Origin: Paenibacillus pasadenensis DSM 19293 | GTDB taxonomy: Bacteria; Bacillota; Bacilli; Paenibacillales; Paenibacillaceae | Assembly: GCF_000422485.1 (NCBI RefSeq) | Contig: NZ_KE383853.1 | Span: 601 to 54,954, forward strand | Direction of reading: 5' to 3' | Length of the DNA: 54,354 nt | In this document: positions 31,501 to 41,949 of the stretch, piece after piece | Position numbering within the stretch: position 1 is the stretch's first letter | Layout: every line of letters starts with the position of its first letter | Notes under the pieces: generated by a model | Databases searched by the model: none | What the model was told of the DNA's origin: nothing | What the model saw: only the letters and a program-made list of their open reading frames with translations | Program-made: the position numbers and the translations under genes

Positions 31501-34500
31501 GCTCCCGCGGCGGGCAGGCGCAGCGGCAGCGTCTGCACGAACATGCCGACGACCGGCTGCAGATCGGGGTGGAAGCGCCCGCCTGCCGGCGTGCCGACGA
31601 TCAGGTCCTCCTCCCCGGTCATCCGATAAAGCAGCGCGGCATATGCGGCCAGCAGCACCTGATACGGCGTCGCCTCCAGCTGCTCCGCGAGCCGCAGCGC
31701 CGAGCGGCGGACCGGCTCCGACAGCATCCGGGCGACGCGGCCGCCGCGCCCGTCCGGACGATCCGGACGCGGACTCGCCAGCGGCAGGTCGAGCGCCGGC
31801 AGCGGGCCGGCAAGCTTGCTTTTCCAGTAGCGCTCCTGCCGCTCCCGCTCCGGCGTCTCCAGCCAGCTCCGCTGCCAGACGGCGGCGTCGACGAGCCGCA
31901 GCGCCAGCGGCTCCGGCTCCCTGCCGTCATAAAACGCCGCGAAGTCCCGCGCCAGCGCGTTCAGGCTGAGGCCGTCGGAGACGATGTGGTGCATGTCGAG
32001 CAGCAGCGCCCCTCCGCGCTCGTCCCGCAGCAGGCCGGCGCGCAGCAGCGGCGCCTGCGTCAGATCGAACGGCCGCACGAAGCCGGCCGACGCTTCCTCC
32101 AGCGTCCCGGCAAGCCGCTCTGCCGTCAGGACGACATCGCGCTCGACAATCTGGACCGGATGGCCGTCGCTCCAGCCGAAGCGGGTGCGCAGCGCCTCGT
32201 GGCGCTCGACCAGCCGGCGCAGCGCTCGCTGCAGCCGCTCTTCATCGAGCTCTCCCTCCAGCCGGAGGCCGAGCGGCAGGTTGTAGGCGATGCCGTCCGG
32301 ATCGAGCCGATGCAGGATGAACAGCCGGTTCTGGGCCGGCGTCAGCGGATAATGCCCGCGCTCTCCCGCCGACGGAAGAGGCGGCGATCCGGATGCTTCG
32401 GCCCGGCCGACCCGCAGCGCCATCTCCTCCAGCACGGGAGCCTCGAACACATCCCGCAAGGAGAACCGGACGCCGAACGTCCGCTCGATCGCTCCGGCCA
32501 GCTGCGCCGCGCGCAGCGAGTGGCCGCCGGCGCGGAAGAAATGCGTCTCCGCCGTCAAATCCCGGACGCCGAGCAGCTCCGTCCACAGCTCCGCCAGCCT
32601 CCGCTCGGCCTCGCCGGCCGGCTGCCTGCCCGTCGGCGCTCCCCCGCTCCAGTCCGGCGCCGGCAGCCGCTTGCGGTCGGTCTTGCCGCTCGGCGTCAGC
32701 GGAAACGACTCCAGCGCCACGAACCGCGCCGGCAGCATGTAATCGGGCAGCCGCCTGGCAAGCCGCTGCGGCAGCGTCCTCGCGGCCAGCTCGGCGCGCT
32801 CAGGCTCCGTCAGCCCGCAGGCGACGTAAAGGCATAGCTGCGGCTCGCCGAGCGGATCGTCCGCGAGCATCGCCACGGCGTCCAGGACGCCGGGAACGTC
32901 CATCGCGGCCTGCTCGATCTCGCCGCATTCGATCCGCTGGCCGCGCAGCTTGACCTGATGGTCGAAGCGGCCGCGGTATTCCAGCGATCCGTCCGCCAGC
33001 CAGCGCGCCTCGTCGCCCGTGCGGTAGACGCGCGTGCCGTCCGCCAGCGCGGCGAACTTCTCCGCCGTCAGCTCGGGCCGGTTCAAATAGCCGCGGGCAA
33101 GTCCGGCTCCGGCGATGCACAGCTCTCCCGGCGCGCCCGGCGGCAGCGGCTGCAGCCGCTCGTCCAGCACATGCAGGGCGATGTTGTCGATCGGGCGGCC
33201 GATCGGCAGCGGTCCGCCGCCGTACTCGGCGCAGTCGTAATGGCTGACGTCGACGGCCGCCTCCGTCGGGCCGTACAGATTGACGAGCCTCGGCAGCGGG
33301 CTGCCCGCAGGCCGCAGCTGCGCCAGCTGGGCGGCGTGGGCCGGCTTCAGCGCCTCGCCGCTTGCGAAGACGAGCCGCAGGCCGGCCAGCGGCCGGCTGC
33401 CGCCGAAGGCCGCCGCATACGGAAGGAACGTCCCCAGCATCGACGGCACGAAGTGCATCGTCGTAATGCCCTGCTCGCGGATCGCCCGCAGCAGGAGCGA
33501 GGGATCCTTTTCGCCGCCAGGCTCCAGCAGATGGACCGACGCCCCCGCGAGGCTCCACCAGAACAGCTCCCACACCGATACGTCGAAGGTGGCTGGCGTC
33601 TTGTGCAGGATGACGTCGTCCTCCGTCAGCGGATAGGCGCGCTGCATCCAGCTCAGCCGGTTGACGATCGCCCGGTGCTCGATCAGCACGCCCTTGGGGC
33701 GCCCGGTCGAGCCGGACGTGTAGATGACGTAGGCGAGCGATTCGGGCGATGCCTCGGCCGCAGCGTCGAGCTCCGGCAGGAGCTCGCCCGGCGCGGACGC
33801 CTCCGCGGCCAGCGCCTCCGCGACGAGCGTCTCCAGCTCCAGCCGCAGCCGCCTCGGCTCCGCGTCCGCCAGCTCCATGCAGGCGCCTCGCGAGGCGAGC
33901 AGCAGCCCGCAGCCGCTGTCGTCCGCGATGCCGCGCAGCCGCTCCGGCGGCTGGTCCGGGTCGATCGGCAAGTAGGCGGCCCCGGCCTTCAGCACGGCGA
34001 GCAGGCCGGCCATCATCGCCAGCGAGCGGCGCGCCGCAACGGCCACGATCGCGTCCCGGCCGGCGCCGGCAGCCCGCAGGCGGACGGCGATGCGGGAGGA
34101 GACGCGGTCGAGCTCGCGGTACGTCCAGACGCCTTCGGCGGAGCGGACCGCGGGACGGTCCGGGCTTCTCCGCGCCTGCTCGGCGAACAGGCCGTGCAGC
34201 GTGCTTCGATCCGGGTACGCGGCCGTCGTCGCGTTCCACTGTTCCAGCAGCCGCGCTTCCGAGCCGGTCAGCCGCATGAGGACGCCGAGCTCGGCATGCG
34301 GCTCGCGGACCGCCCGCTGCAGCAGCTCGATCCACGTCTCGGCCAGGCGCCGGACCGTCTGCGGCTGAAGCAGCGCCGCCGCGTACTCCAGCTCGCCGCG
34401 CAGCCCGTGCGGACCGTCGCCGTACAGGTCGAGCTTGAGATCGAGCTTGGCCGTGCCGGCGCCGCCCCAGCGCACCGGCTCCAGCGCGCAGCGGCTGCCG

Positions 34501-37500
34501 CGGACCGCCAGCTCGCCGCCGAACTGGCTGTGCAGGACGAGCATCGTGTCGAAAAGCGGATTGCGGGCCGGATCGAACGGGCCGCCCGCGAGCTCGAGCA
34601 GCCGCTCCAGCGGCAGCTCCTGATGCTCGATCGCGGACAGCAGCCGCTCCTGGACGTCCCGGGCCGCCCGCTCCAGCGGCAGCCCGCGCGGCAGCGCGAC
34701 CCGGATCGGCAGGAACGAGTTGAACATGCCGATCATCGAGCCGGTGTCGGGATGGGAGCGGCCGGCGCCGAGCGCGCCGATCATCAGCTCCTCCGCCCCG
34801 GTCCAGCGGGCGAGCAGCGCGCCGTACAGCGTGAACAGCAGGCTGTTCAGCGTCACGCCGCAGCGCGCCGCGAGCGCTTCGAGGCCGTCCGTCAGCCCCT
34901 CGGGAAAATCGAACGCCAGCAGCCCGCCCTCGAAGGAGCGGCTCGCCCCGCGCGGCCGGTCGAGCGGCAGCTCCGGCTGCGGCAACGGAGCCGCGAGCTG
35001 CTCGCGCCACCAGGCGGCGCTCGCTTCGGAGCGCGCGGAGCTGCCGGCGTCCGGCAAGTCGCCGCTCGCCTCGGAGCGCGCGGAGCCGCCGGCGTCCGGC
35101 AAGTCGACGCTCGCCTCGGAGCGCGCGGAGCCGCCGGCGTCCGGCGAGTCGACGCTCGCTTCAGAGCGTGCGAAGCCGGCGTCCAACCAGGCGGCGTAGT
35201 CCTTGAATTGGACCGTCGGCGCGGGCTCGGGCAGGCCGCCCTCCAGGAGGCGGACGAGCTCCTCCAGCAGCAGGCCGACGGACACGCCGTCCACCGCGAG
35301 ATGATGCAGGTTCAGCAGCAGGAAGCTTTCGCCCTGACCGCCTTCGGCATAACAGGCCGCAAGCGGCGGCGCGGCGTCCAGCGGCAGCGGACGGAGAAAT
35401 GACTTCATCGCCCCCGGCAGAGCTTCCTCTCCGGCGATCCGCATGCGCTCCAGCCGGACCTCCGCCTGCGCCAGCACGAACGCGCGCGGCTCGCCGCCGG
35501 CATCCCGCACCTCGGTGCGCAGCGGCTCATGACGGTCGACGAGCGCCTGCAGCGCGGCGAGCACCGCTTCGGGGCCGGGCGATCCGACGAGCCGAAGCGC
35601 CAGCGGCACATGGTAGGCGAGACCGATGCCGCCCTGCCGCTCCAGCAGCGCGAGCCGCGCCTGGGCGGGATGGAGCGGGTAGCTCTCCGCCGGCGCCGCC
35701 GGAAGCAGCGGCTCCCTGCCGGAGCGCTCGGCTTTGTCGAGCCAAGTGGCCTGCTCGCGGATCGTCGGGCGGGCGAATACTTCCCGCACCGGCATCCGGA
35801 CGCCGAGCCGGCGATGGATCAAGCCGGTCAGCGCGGCTGCAGTGAGCGAGTGCCCTCCAAGCTCGAAAAAGGAATCCAAAACGCCGACATCGGCCCGGCC
35901 CAGCGCCTCCCGCCACAGCTCCGCAAGCTCGCGCTCGCTCGCCGTCGCCGGCCGCTCGCGCTCGGCGCCCGCCGAGCCCGCCGCATCGCCCGGCTGCGGC
36001 AGCGGCAGCGCCTTGCGGTCGACCTTGCCGGTCGGGCCGAGCGGCAGGCGATCCAGACGGACGAGATGGGCCGGCAGCATGAACGGCGGCAGCCCGCCCG
36101 CCATCCAGCGGCGAAGCGATGCCGCGTCGAAGCGCTCCGGCGCGGCGACGACATAGGCGCACAGCTCCGCCCGGGGAGGCTCGCCGACGAGGCCGACATA
36201 AGCCTCCTCCGCCTGTCCGCTTGCCAGCAGCCTCGCCTCGATCTCGCCGAGCTCGATGCGGAAGCCGCGCAGCTTGACCTGCTGGTCGAGCCGGTCGAGG
36301 AACTCGAGGCTGCCGTCCCGGAGCCGCCGCACGAGGTCGCCGGTCCGGTACATGCGCTCGCCGGCGCGGAAAGGATGCGGCATGAACCGCGCCTCCGTCT
36401 CGCGCGGCAGCCCGACATAACCGGCCGCTACGCCGCCGCCTGCCACATGCAGCTCGCCGGGAACGAGATCGGGCGCGAGCCGTCCGCAAGCGTCGAGCAC
36501 GAGCGCCTCCGTGCCGTCGACCGGCCAGCCGATCGGCAGCGAGGCCGCTCCCGGCGCCGGCGGCCGGACCGGCCAGGCGGTGGCGAACACGGTCGTTTCC
36601 GTCGGCCCGTACACATGCAGCAGCGAATCCGGGCCGAGCGCGGCAAGCGCCTTGAGCGCATGGGAGACGGAAGCCCGCTCGCCTCCGAACAGCAGCTTGC
36701 GCAGCCGCGGCAGCCCGTCCAGGCCGTAGGCCGCCAGCGTGTTGAACAGCGCCGTCGTGGCGAACAGCACCGTCACGCCTTCTTCCCGCAGCCGCCGGAC
36801 GAGCGCCGGAGCGTCCATCGCCTCGTCGCTGCCTGCAAGCACGAGCCTCGCCCCGTTCGTCAGCGCCCCATAGATGTCGAACGTCGAGCCGTCGAACGCA
36901 TAGCTCGACAGCTGCAGCAGCACGTCGTCCTGACCGATCTCCACATAGCCCGGCCGATCGACGACGCGCGCGACGTTGCGGTGGGTCGTACGAATTCCTT
37001 TCGGCCTGCCGGTCGAGCCGGAGGTGTAGAGGATGTAGGCCAGATCGTCGGGCGAAACGAAGCTCTCCGCGCGCTCCGCGGCTTCCCCGGCCGGGCCGGC
37101 GGAAGCCGTGCGCGGCAGCGGCGAGTCGGGCGAAGAGCTGGACGGACAGCGCCCGGCCAACGTCTCGGCCTCGATCAGCCGCACCGCACGTCCGCAGGCG
37201 GCGATCGCCTGCCGGCACAGCGGGAGCGCGGCTTCGTCGGCCAGCAGGATGTCGGCCTCGGCGTCGGCCAGCATGAATGCCGCGCGCTCCGCCGGATAGC
37301 CCGGATCGATCGGCACGTACGCGCCTCCGATCCGCAGGCTGGCGAGCAGCGCCGCCAGCTGCTGCGGCGAGCGGCCCATCGCGATCGCGATGCGGGAGCC
37401 GCGGCCGAGGCCGAGCGCGGAGAGAGCCGCCGCGACGCGTCCGGAAGCTTCCCACAGCCGGCCGTACGTCCAGCTGCCGCCTGCGAACGAGACGGCGATG

Positions 37501-40500
37501 CGCTCCGGCGACGCCAGCGCGTGCCGGCCGATCCGCTCCTGCAGCGGGACGGCGTCTTTTTCCGGCCAGCGGCTGAGGCCGCGCCGCAGCAGCAGCGCGC
37601 GCTCCTCCTCGTCCATCAAAGGGAGAGAAGCGGCGGGGCGCAGCGGATCGAGCGCCGCCTCGCGGGCCAGCTGCGCGTAATGGCGGAGCAGCTGCCGGGC
37701 CGTCTCGCCGTCGAACAAGTCCTCCGCATATTCCAGCCGGATCGACAGCCCTTCCGGACCGAGCTCGCATTCCCAGAACAGATCGAACTTGCAGGAGCCG
37801 GTCTCGATCATCGCAGGCCGCAGCGCCAGCTCCTCCGTGCGGAACTCCGGCAGCTCCACGTTCTGGAGCGTGAACGCCGTATCGAACAGCGCCGCGCGGC
37901 CCGGCTCGCGAGCCGCTCCGACGGCCTCGACGATCGCCTCGTAGCCGATCGCTCCGTGCTCGATCGCTTCGGCGGCCGCTTCACCGGCCGTCCGCACCCA
38001 GTCCAGCACGCTGCTCTCCCTGCTGCCGGTCAGCCGCAGCGGCAGCAGCGTCGCCAGCAGGCCGACGGTGCCGACCGTCTCGCGGCGGGTGCGGCGGGCG
38101 TACGCCGTGCCGACGACGGCGTCGTCTTCGCCCGCGTACCGCTCGAGCAGCACGCCGTAGACGGCGAGCAGCGCGCCGTACAGCGTCGTCCCGGCGCGGC
38201 GCGCGAGCCGGCCGAGGCCGTCCGTAAGCTCCGGACCGAGCGCGAGCCGCTCCGACCGTCCGCGGAAGGTCGGCCGTGCCGGGCGGAGCCGATCCGCCGG
38301 AAAAGCGGCGGCGGGCACGCCGGACAAGAACCGGTCCCGCCAGTAGCGCCGCGACCGCTCGGCAGCCGCGCCGCCCTCCTCCTCGCGCTCCCGCTCGGCG
38401 ATGTCGCCGATGCCCGGAGCCGGCTCCGGCAGCGGCCGGCCATCGTACAGGGCGGCCAGCTCCTGCATGAGCACGCCCATCGAGCTGCCGTCCGTCACGA
38501 GATGATGCAGGTCGAGCAGCAGCCGGCGGCGCCCCTCCGGCAGGAGCAGCAGCTCCAGCCGCAGCAGCGGCGCCCGCTCCAGCTCCATCGGCCGGGGAAA
38601 GGCCCGCGCCCGCTCAGCCGCGGCCGCCTCGGCCTCCTGCGGCGCGAGCCCCGTCAGGTCGACGGTCGCAAGCGGCAGCTCCGCGCGGTCCGCGATCTCG
38701 GCGACGAGGACGCCGTCCTCCGCGACGCGGAACGAGGTGCGCAGCGCGTCATGACGGGCGAGCAGCTCCTGCCAGGCGCGCCGCAGCCGGTCATCGTCGA
38801 GCGGGCCGTCGACAGCGATCTCGTACGGCAGCTGATAGCTGAGCGAGCCCGGGTACAGCTGCTCGTGCACATGCAGCCGCCGCTGCGCAGGCGTTGCGGG
38901 ATAGCCGGCGCGCATCCGCCTCCGGATCGGCTCGGCCGGCGGTTCGATCCGCGCCCCCTCCGCCTTGCGTTCCTCGATAAAGGCCGCCAGCGAGCGAGCC
39001 GTATCGTGCCGGAGCAGCTCCGTCAGCGGCAGCGGCGTCTCCAGCTCCTCCTGGATGCGGGCCGCCGCAAGGGCAGCGCGCAGCGAATTGCCTCCATGCT
39101 CGAGAAAGGAATCGTCCCGGCCGAGCCGCTCCGTGCCGAGCAGCTCCCGCCAGATCGCGAGCAGCCGGCGCTCTGTCGCCGTCTCCTCCTGCGACAGGCT
39201 TGGCGGCTGCTTGCCCGTCTCTCCGCGCGGCTCGCCTGCGCCGGCGCCTATCGCCGGAGCGGGCCGCTCCTCTTCCGCGGCCGTCTCCGCTGACGCGGAC
39301 GGCGGCGCCCCCTTCGCAGGGGACGCATCCGCCGCTGCGAGGGACGCATCCGCCACTGCGAGGGACGCATCCGCCGCTGCGGAGGGCATATCCGCCGCCG
39401 CAGCCGCAAGCGCTGCCGCCTCCGCCGCCTCCAGCGCGGCGAGCGCCTCGTCGAAGCGGCCGGCGAGCAGCTCGTCCGCCAGCTCGAAGCGCTTGATTTT
39501 GCCCGAGGTCGTCTTGGGGATGCGCTTGACCGGAATGACGGGGCCGGCTTCAAGTCCGGCCCGGCGGCTCAGCAGGACGCGCACGCTGCGGCGGATGTCC
39601 AGAAACGACTCCGGCTTGCCGCGATGCTGCACGAATACCGCCGCGGCCTCGGAGCCGGACGCCGGGTCGGCGACGGCGCAGACCGCCGCCTTGCCCGCTG
39701 CGCATGCCGGCAGCTCGGCCAGCAGCTCCTCCAGATCATGCGGATAATAGTTCTGGCCGTTGACGAGCAGGATGTCCTTCACGCGGCCGGTCAGATAGAG
39801 CCGTCCTCCGTGGAAGAAGCCGATGTCGCCGGTGTTCAGCCAGCCGTCCCGGATCAGCGCTTCGTTGACGTCCGGACGGTTGTAGTAGCCTCCCGTCACG
39901 TTGAGGCCGCGGATGCAGACGAGCCCGGCCTCGTCCTCGCCAAGCCTGCGGCCCAGCTCGTCGAACAGCGCGGCCTCGCAGCCGGCGACGGACGAGCCGA
40001 GCTCCACGAGCTCCATCGCCTGCGGATCGCCGGCCGCCGCGAAAGGCACCGGCTCTCCGGGACGCAGCCGTCCGCGCCGGACATGGACCGTGCGCAGCCG
40101 CTCGTCCGGGTCGGGGAAGGTGACCGCCAGGCACGCCTCGGCGAGGCCGTAGACGGGAAAGAGAGCTTGCGGCCGCAGCCCGTAAGGCGCGAGCCGCTCC
40201 AGGAACGAGCGGCAGGCGTCCGCCGAGATCGGCTCGGCTCCGTTGAACAGCAGCCGCACGGCGGACAGATTCCAGCCCTCCGCCTGCTCCGGCTTGAAAT
40301 GCTGGAGCAGATGAAGGAGGCCGAAGTTCGGCGAGGCGAGGCAGGTGATCCGCTCGCGGGAAGCGAGCTCCAGCCAGCTCATCGGCCGCAGCACGAACTG
40401 CGACGTCGGCATCAGCCACTGGGTCATGCCGGCCAGCAGCGGCGACAGATGGAAGCCGATGAGGCCCATGTCATGCGTCAGAGGGAGCCAGCTGAGCGAG

Positions 40501-41072
40501 GAATCTCCCGGCCCGGAACGGGCTCCGTCGACGATGCCCCGCATGTTGGCGAGCAGGTTGGCGTGCGTCAGCACGACTCCTTTCGGATCGCCTGTCGATC
40601 CCGAGGTGAATTGGATGAACGCGGGCTCGTCCGGATCGGCTCGATGCGGCTGAGTCGTCCCGCCGTCCGCCGCCGGCTCCAGCTCCGCGATCCGGATCAC
40701 GTCCGCGCCGCCCGCCGCCTCGGCGAGATCGGCATCGGCAAGCACGAGCGGAGCGGGCAGCTGGGCGAGCACGGCCGCCAGCTTGCGGCGCTGCTCGTCC
40801 GTCCGCGCCGCCGCGAGCGGCACCGGCACGGCGCCTCCGAGCAGGCTGGCCCAGAACAGCTCCAGGAAGCTTGCGTTGCTTTCGGTCTGAAGCACGACAT
40901 GCCGGCCGGGCCGCAGCCCGCGGCGGCGAAGGGAGACGAGACAGCCGAGCGCGCGGCTCTCCAGCTCGGCATAGGGGAGGAATCGTTCGCCGGACGGCTC
41001 GGCGAAGACGATGCCGGATGCATCGCGCCTTCTCGCGGCGAGCAGCCCGGTCAGCGTGAGGAAGGAGTCCAT
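28551..41072 (-). CDS. Lipopeptide NRPS: FAAL-T-C-A-T-C-A-T-C-A-T-half C
   Basis: A 4173-residue synthetase. FAAL (about 1-560, P-loop [11 protein letters not shown] near 160) activates a fatty acid as acyl-AMP, then T0 HGGNSLRAA (about 662). C1 (HHLVTDG about 857) acylates the first residue. A1 (about 1160-1660; pocket D-G-F-F-L-G-V-V-F, close to Ile codes), T LGGHSL (about 1739), C2 (HHLAVDG about 1924, with a 45-bp repeat insert), A2 (pocket D-V-W-H-F-S-L-V-D, the EntF-type Ser code), T AGGHSL (about 2849), C3 (HHIVSDG about 3029), A3 (same Ser code), [10 protein letters not shown] (about 3907). The last roughly 190 residues resemble only the C-terminal lobe of a C domain, without HHxxxDG. 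No E or TE. The ATG at 41072 has GGAGG 8 bases upstream and follows panD by 14 bp; the longer open frame is not used. Predicted start of the product: fatty acyl-Ile-Ser-Ser. Confidence 0.93.
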   Translation of the reverse strand: MDSFLTLTGLLAARRRDASGIVFAEPSGERFLPYAELESRALGCLVSLRRRGLRPGRHVVLQTESNASFLELFWASLLGGAVPVPLAAARTDEQRRKLAAVLAQLPAPLVLADADLAEAAGGADVIRIAELEPAADGGTTQPHRADPDEPAFIQFTSGSTGDPKGVVLTHANLLANMRGIVDGARSGPGDSSLSWLPLTHDMGLIGFHLSPLLAGMTQWLMPTSQFVLRPMSWLELASRERITCLASPNFGLLHLLQHFKPEQAEGWNLSAVRLLFNGAEPISADACRSFLERLAPYGLRPQALFPVYGLAEACLAVTFPDPDERLRTVHVRRGRLRPGEPVPFAAAGDPQAMELVELGSSVAGCEAALFDELGRRLGEDEAGLVCIRGLNVTGGYYNRPDVNEALIRDGWLNTGDIGFFHGGRLYLTGRVKDILLVNGQNYYPHDLEELLAELPACAAGKAAVCAVADPASGSEAAAVFVQHRGKPESFLDIRRSVRVLLSRRAGLEAGPVIPVKRIPKTTSGKIKRFELADELLAGRFDEALAALEAAEAAALAAAAADMPSAAADASLAVADASLAAADASPAKGAPPSASAETAAEEERPAPAIGAGAGEPRGETGKQPPSLSQEETATERRLLAIWRELLGTERLGRDDSFLEHGGNSLRAALAAARIQEELETPLPLTELLRHDTARSLAAFIEERKAEGARIEPPAEPIRRRMRAGYPATPAQRRLHVHEQLYPGSLSYQLPYEIAVDGPLDDDRLRRAWQELLARHDALRTSFRVAEDGVLVAEIADRAELPLATVDLTGLAPQEAEAAAAERARAFPRPMELERAPLLRLELLLLPEGRRRLLLDLHHLVTDGSSMGVLMQELAALYDGRPLPEPAPGIGDIAEREREEEGGAAAERSRRYWRDRFLSGVPAAAFPADRLRPARPTFRGRSERLALGPELTDGLGRLARRAGTTLYGALLAVYGVLLERYAGEDDAVVGTAYARRTRRETVGTVGLLATLLPLRLTGSRESSVLDWVRTAGEAAAEAIEHGAIGYEAIVEAVGAAREPGRAALFDTAFTLQNVELPEFRTEELALRPAMIETGSCKFDLFWECELGPEGLSIRLEYAEDLFDGETARQLLRHYAQLAREAALDPLRPAASLPLMDEEERALLLRRGLSRWPEKDAVPLQERIGRHALASPERIAVSFAGGSWTYGRLWEASGRVAAALSALGLGRGSRIAIAMGRSPQQLAALLASLRIGGAYVPIDPGYPAERAAFMLADAEADILLADEAALPLCRQAIAACGRAVRLIEAETLAGRCPSSSSPDSPLPRTASAGPAGEAAERAESFVSPDDLAYILYTSGSTGRPKGIRTTHRNVARVVDRPGYVEIGQDDVLLQLSSYAFDGSTFDIYGALTNGARLVLAGSDEAMDAPALVRRLREEGVTVLFATTALFNTLAAYGLDGLPRLRKLLFGGERASVSHALKALAALGPDSLLHVYGPTETTVFATAWPVRPPAPGAASLPIGWPVDGTEALVLDACGRLAPDLVPGELHVAGGGVAAGYVGLPRETEARFMPHPFRAGERMYRTGDLVRRLRDGSLEFLDRLDQQVKLRGFRIELGEIEARLLASGQAEEAYVGLVGEPPRAELCAYVVAAPERFDAASLRRWMAGGLPPFMLPAHLVRLDRLPLGPTGKVDRKALPLPQPGDAAGSAGAERERPATASERELAELWREALGRADVGVLDSFFELGGHSLTAAALTGLIHRRLGVRMPVREVFARPTIREQATWLDKAERSGREPLLPAAPAESYPLHPAQARLALLERQGGIGLAYHVPLALRLVGSPGPEAVLAALQALVDRHEPLRTEVRDAGGEPRAFVLAQAEVRLERMRIAGEEALPGAMKSFLRPLPLDAAPPLAACYAEGGQGESFLLLNLHHLAVDGVSVGLLLEELVRLLEGGLPEPAPTVQFKDYAAWLDAGFARSEASVDSPDAGGSARSEASVDLPDAGGSARSEASGDLPDAGSSARSEASAAWWREQLAAPLPQPELPLDRPRGASRSFEGGLLAFDFPEGLTDGLEALAARCGVTLNSLLFTLYGALLARWTGAEELMIGALGAGRSHPDTGSMIGMFNSFLPIRVALPRGLPLERAARDVQERLLSAIEHQELPLERLLELAGGPFDPARNPLFDTMLVLHSQFGGELAVRGSRCALEPVRWGGAGTAKLDLKLDLYGDGPHGLRGELEYAAALLQPQTVRRLAETWIELLQRAVREPHAELGVLMRLTGSEARLLEQWNATTAAYPDRSTLHGLFAEQARRSPDRPAVRSAEGVWTYRELDRVSSRIAVRLRAAGAGRDAIVAVAARRSLAMMAGLLAVLKAGAAYLPIDPDQPPERLRGIADDSGCGLLLASRGACMELADAEPRRLRLELETLVAEALAAEASAPGELLPELDAAAEASPESLAYVIYTSGSTGRPKGVLIEHRAIVNRLSWMQRAYPLTEDDVILHKTPATFDVSVWELFWWSLAGASVHLLEPGGEKDPSLLLRAIREQGITTMHFVPSMLGTFLPYAAAFGGSRPLAGLRLVFASGEALKPAHAAQLAQLRPAGSPLPRLVNLYGPTEAAVDVSHYDCAEYGGGPLPIGRPIDNIALHVLDERLQPLPPGAPGELCIAGAGLARGYLNRPELTAEKFAALADGTRVYRTGDEARWLADGSLEYRGRFDHQVKLRGQRIECGEIEQAAMDVPGVLDAVAMLADDPLGEPQLCLYVACGLTEPERAELAARTLPQRLARRLPDYMLPARFVALESFPLTPSGKTDRKRLPAPDWSGGAPTGRQPAGEAERRLAELWTELLGVRDLTAETHFFRAGGHSLRAAQLAGAIERTFGVRFSLRDVFEAPVLEEMALRVGRAEASGSPPLPSAGERGHYPLTPAQNRLFILHRLDPDGIAYNLPLGLRLEGELDEERLQRALRRLVERHEALRTRFGWSDGHPVQIVERDVVLTAERLAGTLEEASAGFVRPFDLTQAPLLRAGLLRDERGGALLLDMHHIVSDGLSLNALARDFAAFYDGREPEPLALRLVDAAVWQRSWLETPERERQERYWKSKLAGPLPALDLPLASPRPDRPDGRGGRVARMLSEPVRRSALRLAEQLEATPYQVLLAAYAALLYRMTGEEDLIVGTPAGGRFHPDLQPVVGMFVQTLPLRLPAAGASSFRELVAAAGRASVEAMDHGQLPFELLAASLGAGRDPSRNPVFDTMFVWQNMEPPVREAGGLRLEPFRLRQDAAKLDLTFELAEREAGVELTVEYASVLLTEEDASRMAGWYVALLEAACADAGRPLAELPLLTAAEEREQERRFQPADAIAIGPAEPVFAAAAGPATLDGVLRRQARLTPEALAVSSAHGSLTYRQLDEASNRLARELLARGVAAEALVAVCMERRPELIVAIYGILKAGAAYVPLSPSLPAERIAYMLADSGAPLVLTAGDVRLPEGAAATRLDVAEAVGRHDDPAPPPAGHGGGSLAYVLYTSGSTGRPKGVMVEHRSVLNRLRWMQRAYPLAPQDVILQKTPVTFDVSVWELMWWSFAGASAHLLEPGGEKDPSAIARAVAEAGVTTMHFVPSMLHLFLEDAAARQAARAGSLATLRTVFASGEALGASLAERFEARIRSACGAELVNLYGPTEATVDVAFYNCSREGLRGGGVPIGRPIDRTALYVASPGLRMQPPGVPGELCIAGIGLARGYLGRDELTREKFVPNPFRGGGRLYRTGDLARWLPDGQLEYLGRLDHQVKLRGYRIECGEIEAALQRDPRIGEAAVLLRRRAGDEGADYLCAYYTAAAILPERELREALARELPDYMIPAAFVRLERMPLSPSGKTDRRALPEPQPADPAGEVRERPGTETERTVSALWGELLGGGEPDVRRSFFEAGGDSLLLLRLHQRLEERYPGALQVADLFSYPTVRKLAARIDSRSGDDAVLEGPVVALPGEPPQTVRSGPREGRLDIELEPAAAAPLAAMAQERGARLESALLGLYLLHWSRTAGAERIGVAATVGQGRITVWNADFRELASMEQLLDAAEAALASGVGIPAERIRRVRPSAGRWSAAPLFRLESPETPLPPAGELLDRFDHQLSVWAGEPGLPLRCSWTYAARQFPAELVRGWASGYAELLRGAAALYREAAASRPDEQDQGKGIISS
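35010..35175. repeat. 45-bp tandem repeat inside condensation domain C2
   Basis: Three to four copies of a 45-bp unit encode a 15-residue motif ([15 protein letters not shown] and variants) in C2. The insert lies between the DYAAW motif and the segment AWWREQL, a surface linker of the C domain, and adds about 45 residues to it. Confidence 0.85.
39300..39400. repeat. Short Ala-Asp-Ala-Ser repeat in the FAAL-T0 linker
   Basis: Three 21-bp copies (GGACGCATCCGCCRCTGCGAG-like) encode an ADASLAx heptapeptide in the Ala-rich linker that joins the fatty acyl-AMP ligase domain to the first carrier domain. It is another sign of slippage-type expansion in linkers of this synthetase. Confidence 0.7.
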
Positions 41073-41086
41073 GATGTCGTCCTCCG

Positions 41087-41470
41087 CTAGATCGTCGTGG
41101 AATGGAGCTCGCGGTAGGAGGCGGACGCGATCCGGTTGTCCGCGTCGAGGACGATGACCTTGGGGACGTAGCCGCGGGCTTCCTCCTCGGCCATCATCGC
41201 GTAGGACATGATGATGACGAGGTCGCCGGGCTGCGCGTGCCGAGCGGCGGCTCCGTTCAGGCAGATGACGCCGGAGCCCCTCGGGCCGGGGATGACGTAG
41301 GTTTCGAGGCGGGCGCCGTTGTTGATGTTGACGACCTGCACCTTTTCGTTTTCCCAGATGTCGGTCGCATCGAGCAGGTCCTGGTCGATCGTGATGCTGC
41401 CGACATAGTGGAGGTTCGCCTCGGTGACGGCGGCGCGGTGGATTTTGGATTTGTGGATTTCTCTGAACAT
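41087..41470 (-). CDS. panD: Aspartate 1-decarboxylase
   Basis: A 127-residue PanD, of normal family length. It makes beta-alanine and CO2 from L-aspartate; beta-alanine is the precursor of pantothenate and so of the phosphopantetheine arm. The proenzyme cuts itself at Gly24-Ser25 to form a pyruvoyl group: here HYVGSITID puts G24-S25 in place, followed by the conserved [19 protein letters not shown] (about 81-99). The ATG at 41470 has AGAGGAG 9-10 bases upstream. It heads the biosynthetic operon, with the FAAL gene only 14 bp downstream. In Bacillus panD sits with panB and panC; there is no panB or panC here. Beta-alanine or pantetheine supply for the carrier domains is the most likely link. 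Confidence 0.93.
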   Translation of the reverse strand: MFREIHKSKIHRAAVTEANLHYVGSITIDQDLLDATDIWENEKVQVVNINNGARLETYVIPGPRGSGVICLNGAAARHAQPGDLVIIMSYAMMAEEEARGYVPKVIVLDADNRIASASYRELHSTTI

Positions 41471-41699
41471 AAGGACACTCTCCTCTTGGGAATGGTAGCG
41501 ATCGGTTCGGGAGTTCGGACGCAGCGCGGCCGGAGGCCGCAGGAGCGAGGGCACCGCCTTTCGTCAAGAGTGGATGGAAGCTCGCCGGCGAAACGGCTCG
41601 AAGGAAGTCGTGGTGGGGGGAATGAGCGAAGATGCGGCGCGCGCCGCGGGGACGCGCTGCAGGAGCAAAGGACCGGCATGCCGCAAGGCACGGGAACAA

Positions 41700-41820
41700 G
41701 CGAGGCAAGGCTGCCCGCAGCCCTAGGTCCAATCTCCTGATTCTCCTCATTGTCAAAGAGCTAAAATTGTCTATTTCACCTAAATACTAGAGGATATAGG
41801 GAAGCGGCGACAGGGAGAAA
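41700..41820 (-). promoter_or_regulatory. Probable promoter/regulatory region of the biosynthetic operon
   Basis: This is the most AT-rich stretch of the roughly 480 bp between panD and zapA. On the minus strand there is an exact TTGACA (plus 41751-41756) but no matching TATAAT 16-18 bp downstream. The hexamer GACAAT occurs twice with a period of 17 bp (plus 41749-41754 and 41766-41771 as ATTGTC), a possible operator. Transcription from here would leave a leader of about 250-300 nt before panD, in which I see no gene. Confidence 0.4.
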
Positions 41821-41872
41821 AGTGCTTGGGCACCGGGGGACTTTTCTATTCCAACTGCGCCTGTGGGAAATG

Positions 41873-41911
41873 AAAAAGCCTTGCGGGATGCCGTTTCTGG
41901 CCCGCAAGGCT
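41873..41911 (-). terminator. Rho-independent terminator of zapA
   Basis: On the minus strand AGCCTTGCGGG pairs perfectly with CCCGCAAGGCT around a 13-base loop, followed by TTTTCATTT. It ends the zapA transcript (stop at 41950) and insulates the biosynthetic operon. Confidence 0.85.
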
Positions 41912-41949
41912 CCTCTTTTGACCGCTCGAGACGGACACGCTTCAAGGCG

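Noticed and set aside
15212-32837. Very long plus-strand frames opposite the megasynthases (up to 1420 codons)
   Set aside because: They are shadows of the GC-rich NRPS genes: Arg/Ala/Gln/Leu-rich translations with no family motifs and no ribosome sites, while the minus-strand frames show full NRPS motifs.
15119-41072. Epimerisation, methyltransferase, KR or TE domains in the two megasynthases
   Set aside because: I searched for an extra HHxxxDG-type domain after T domains, Rossmann G-x-G-x-x-G motifs and a GxSxG elbow and found none outside the C, A, KS and T domains listed.
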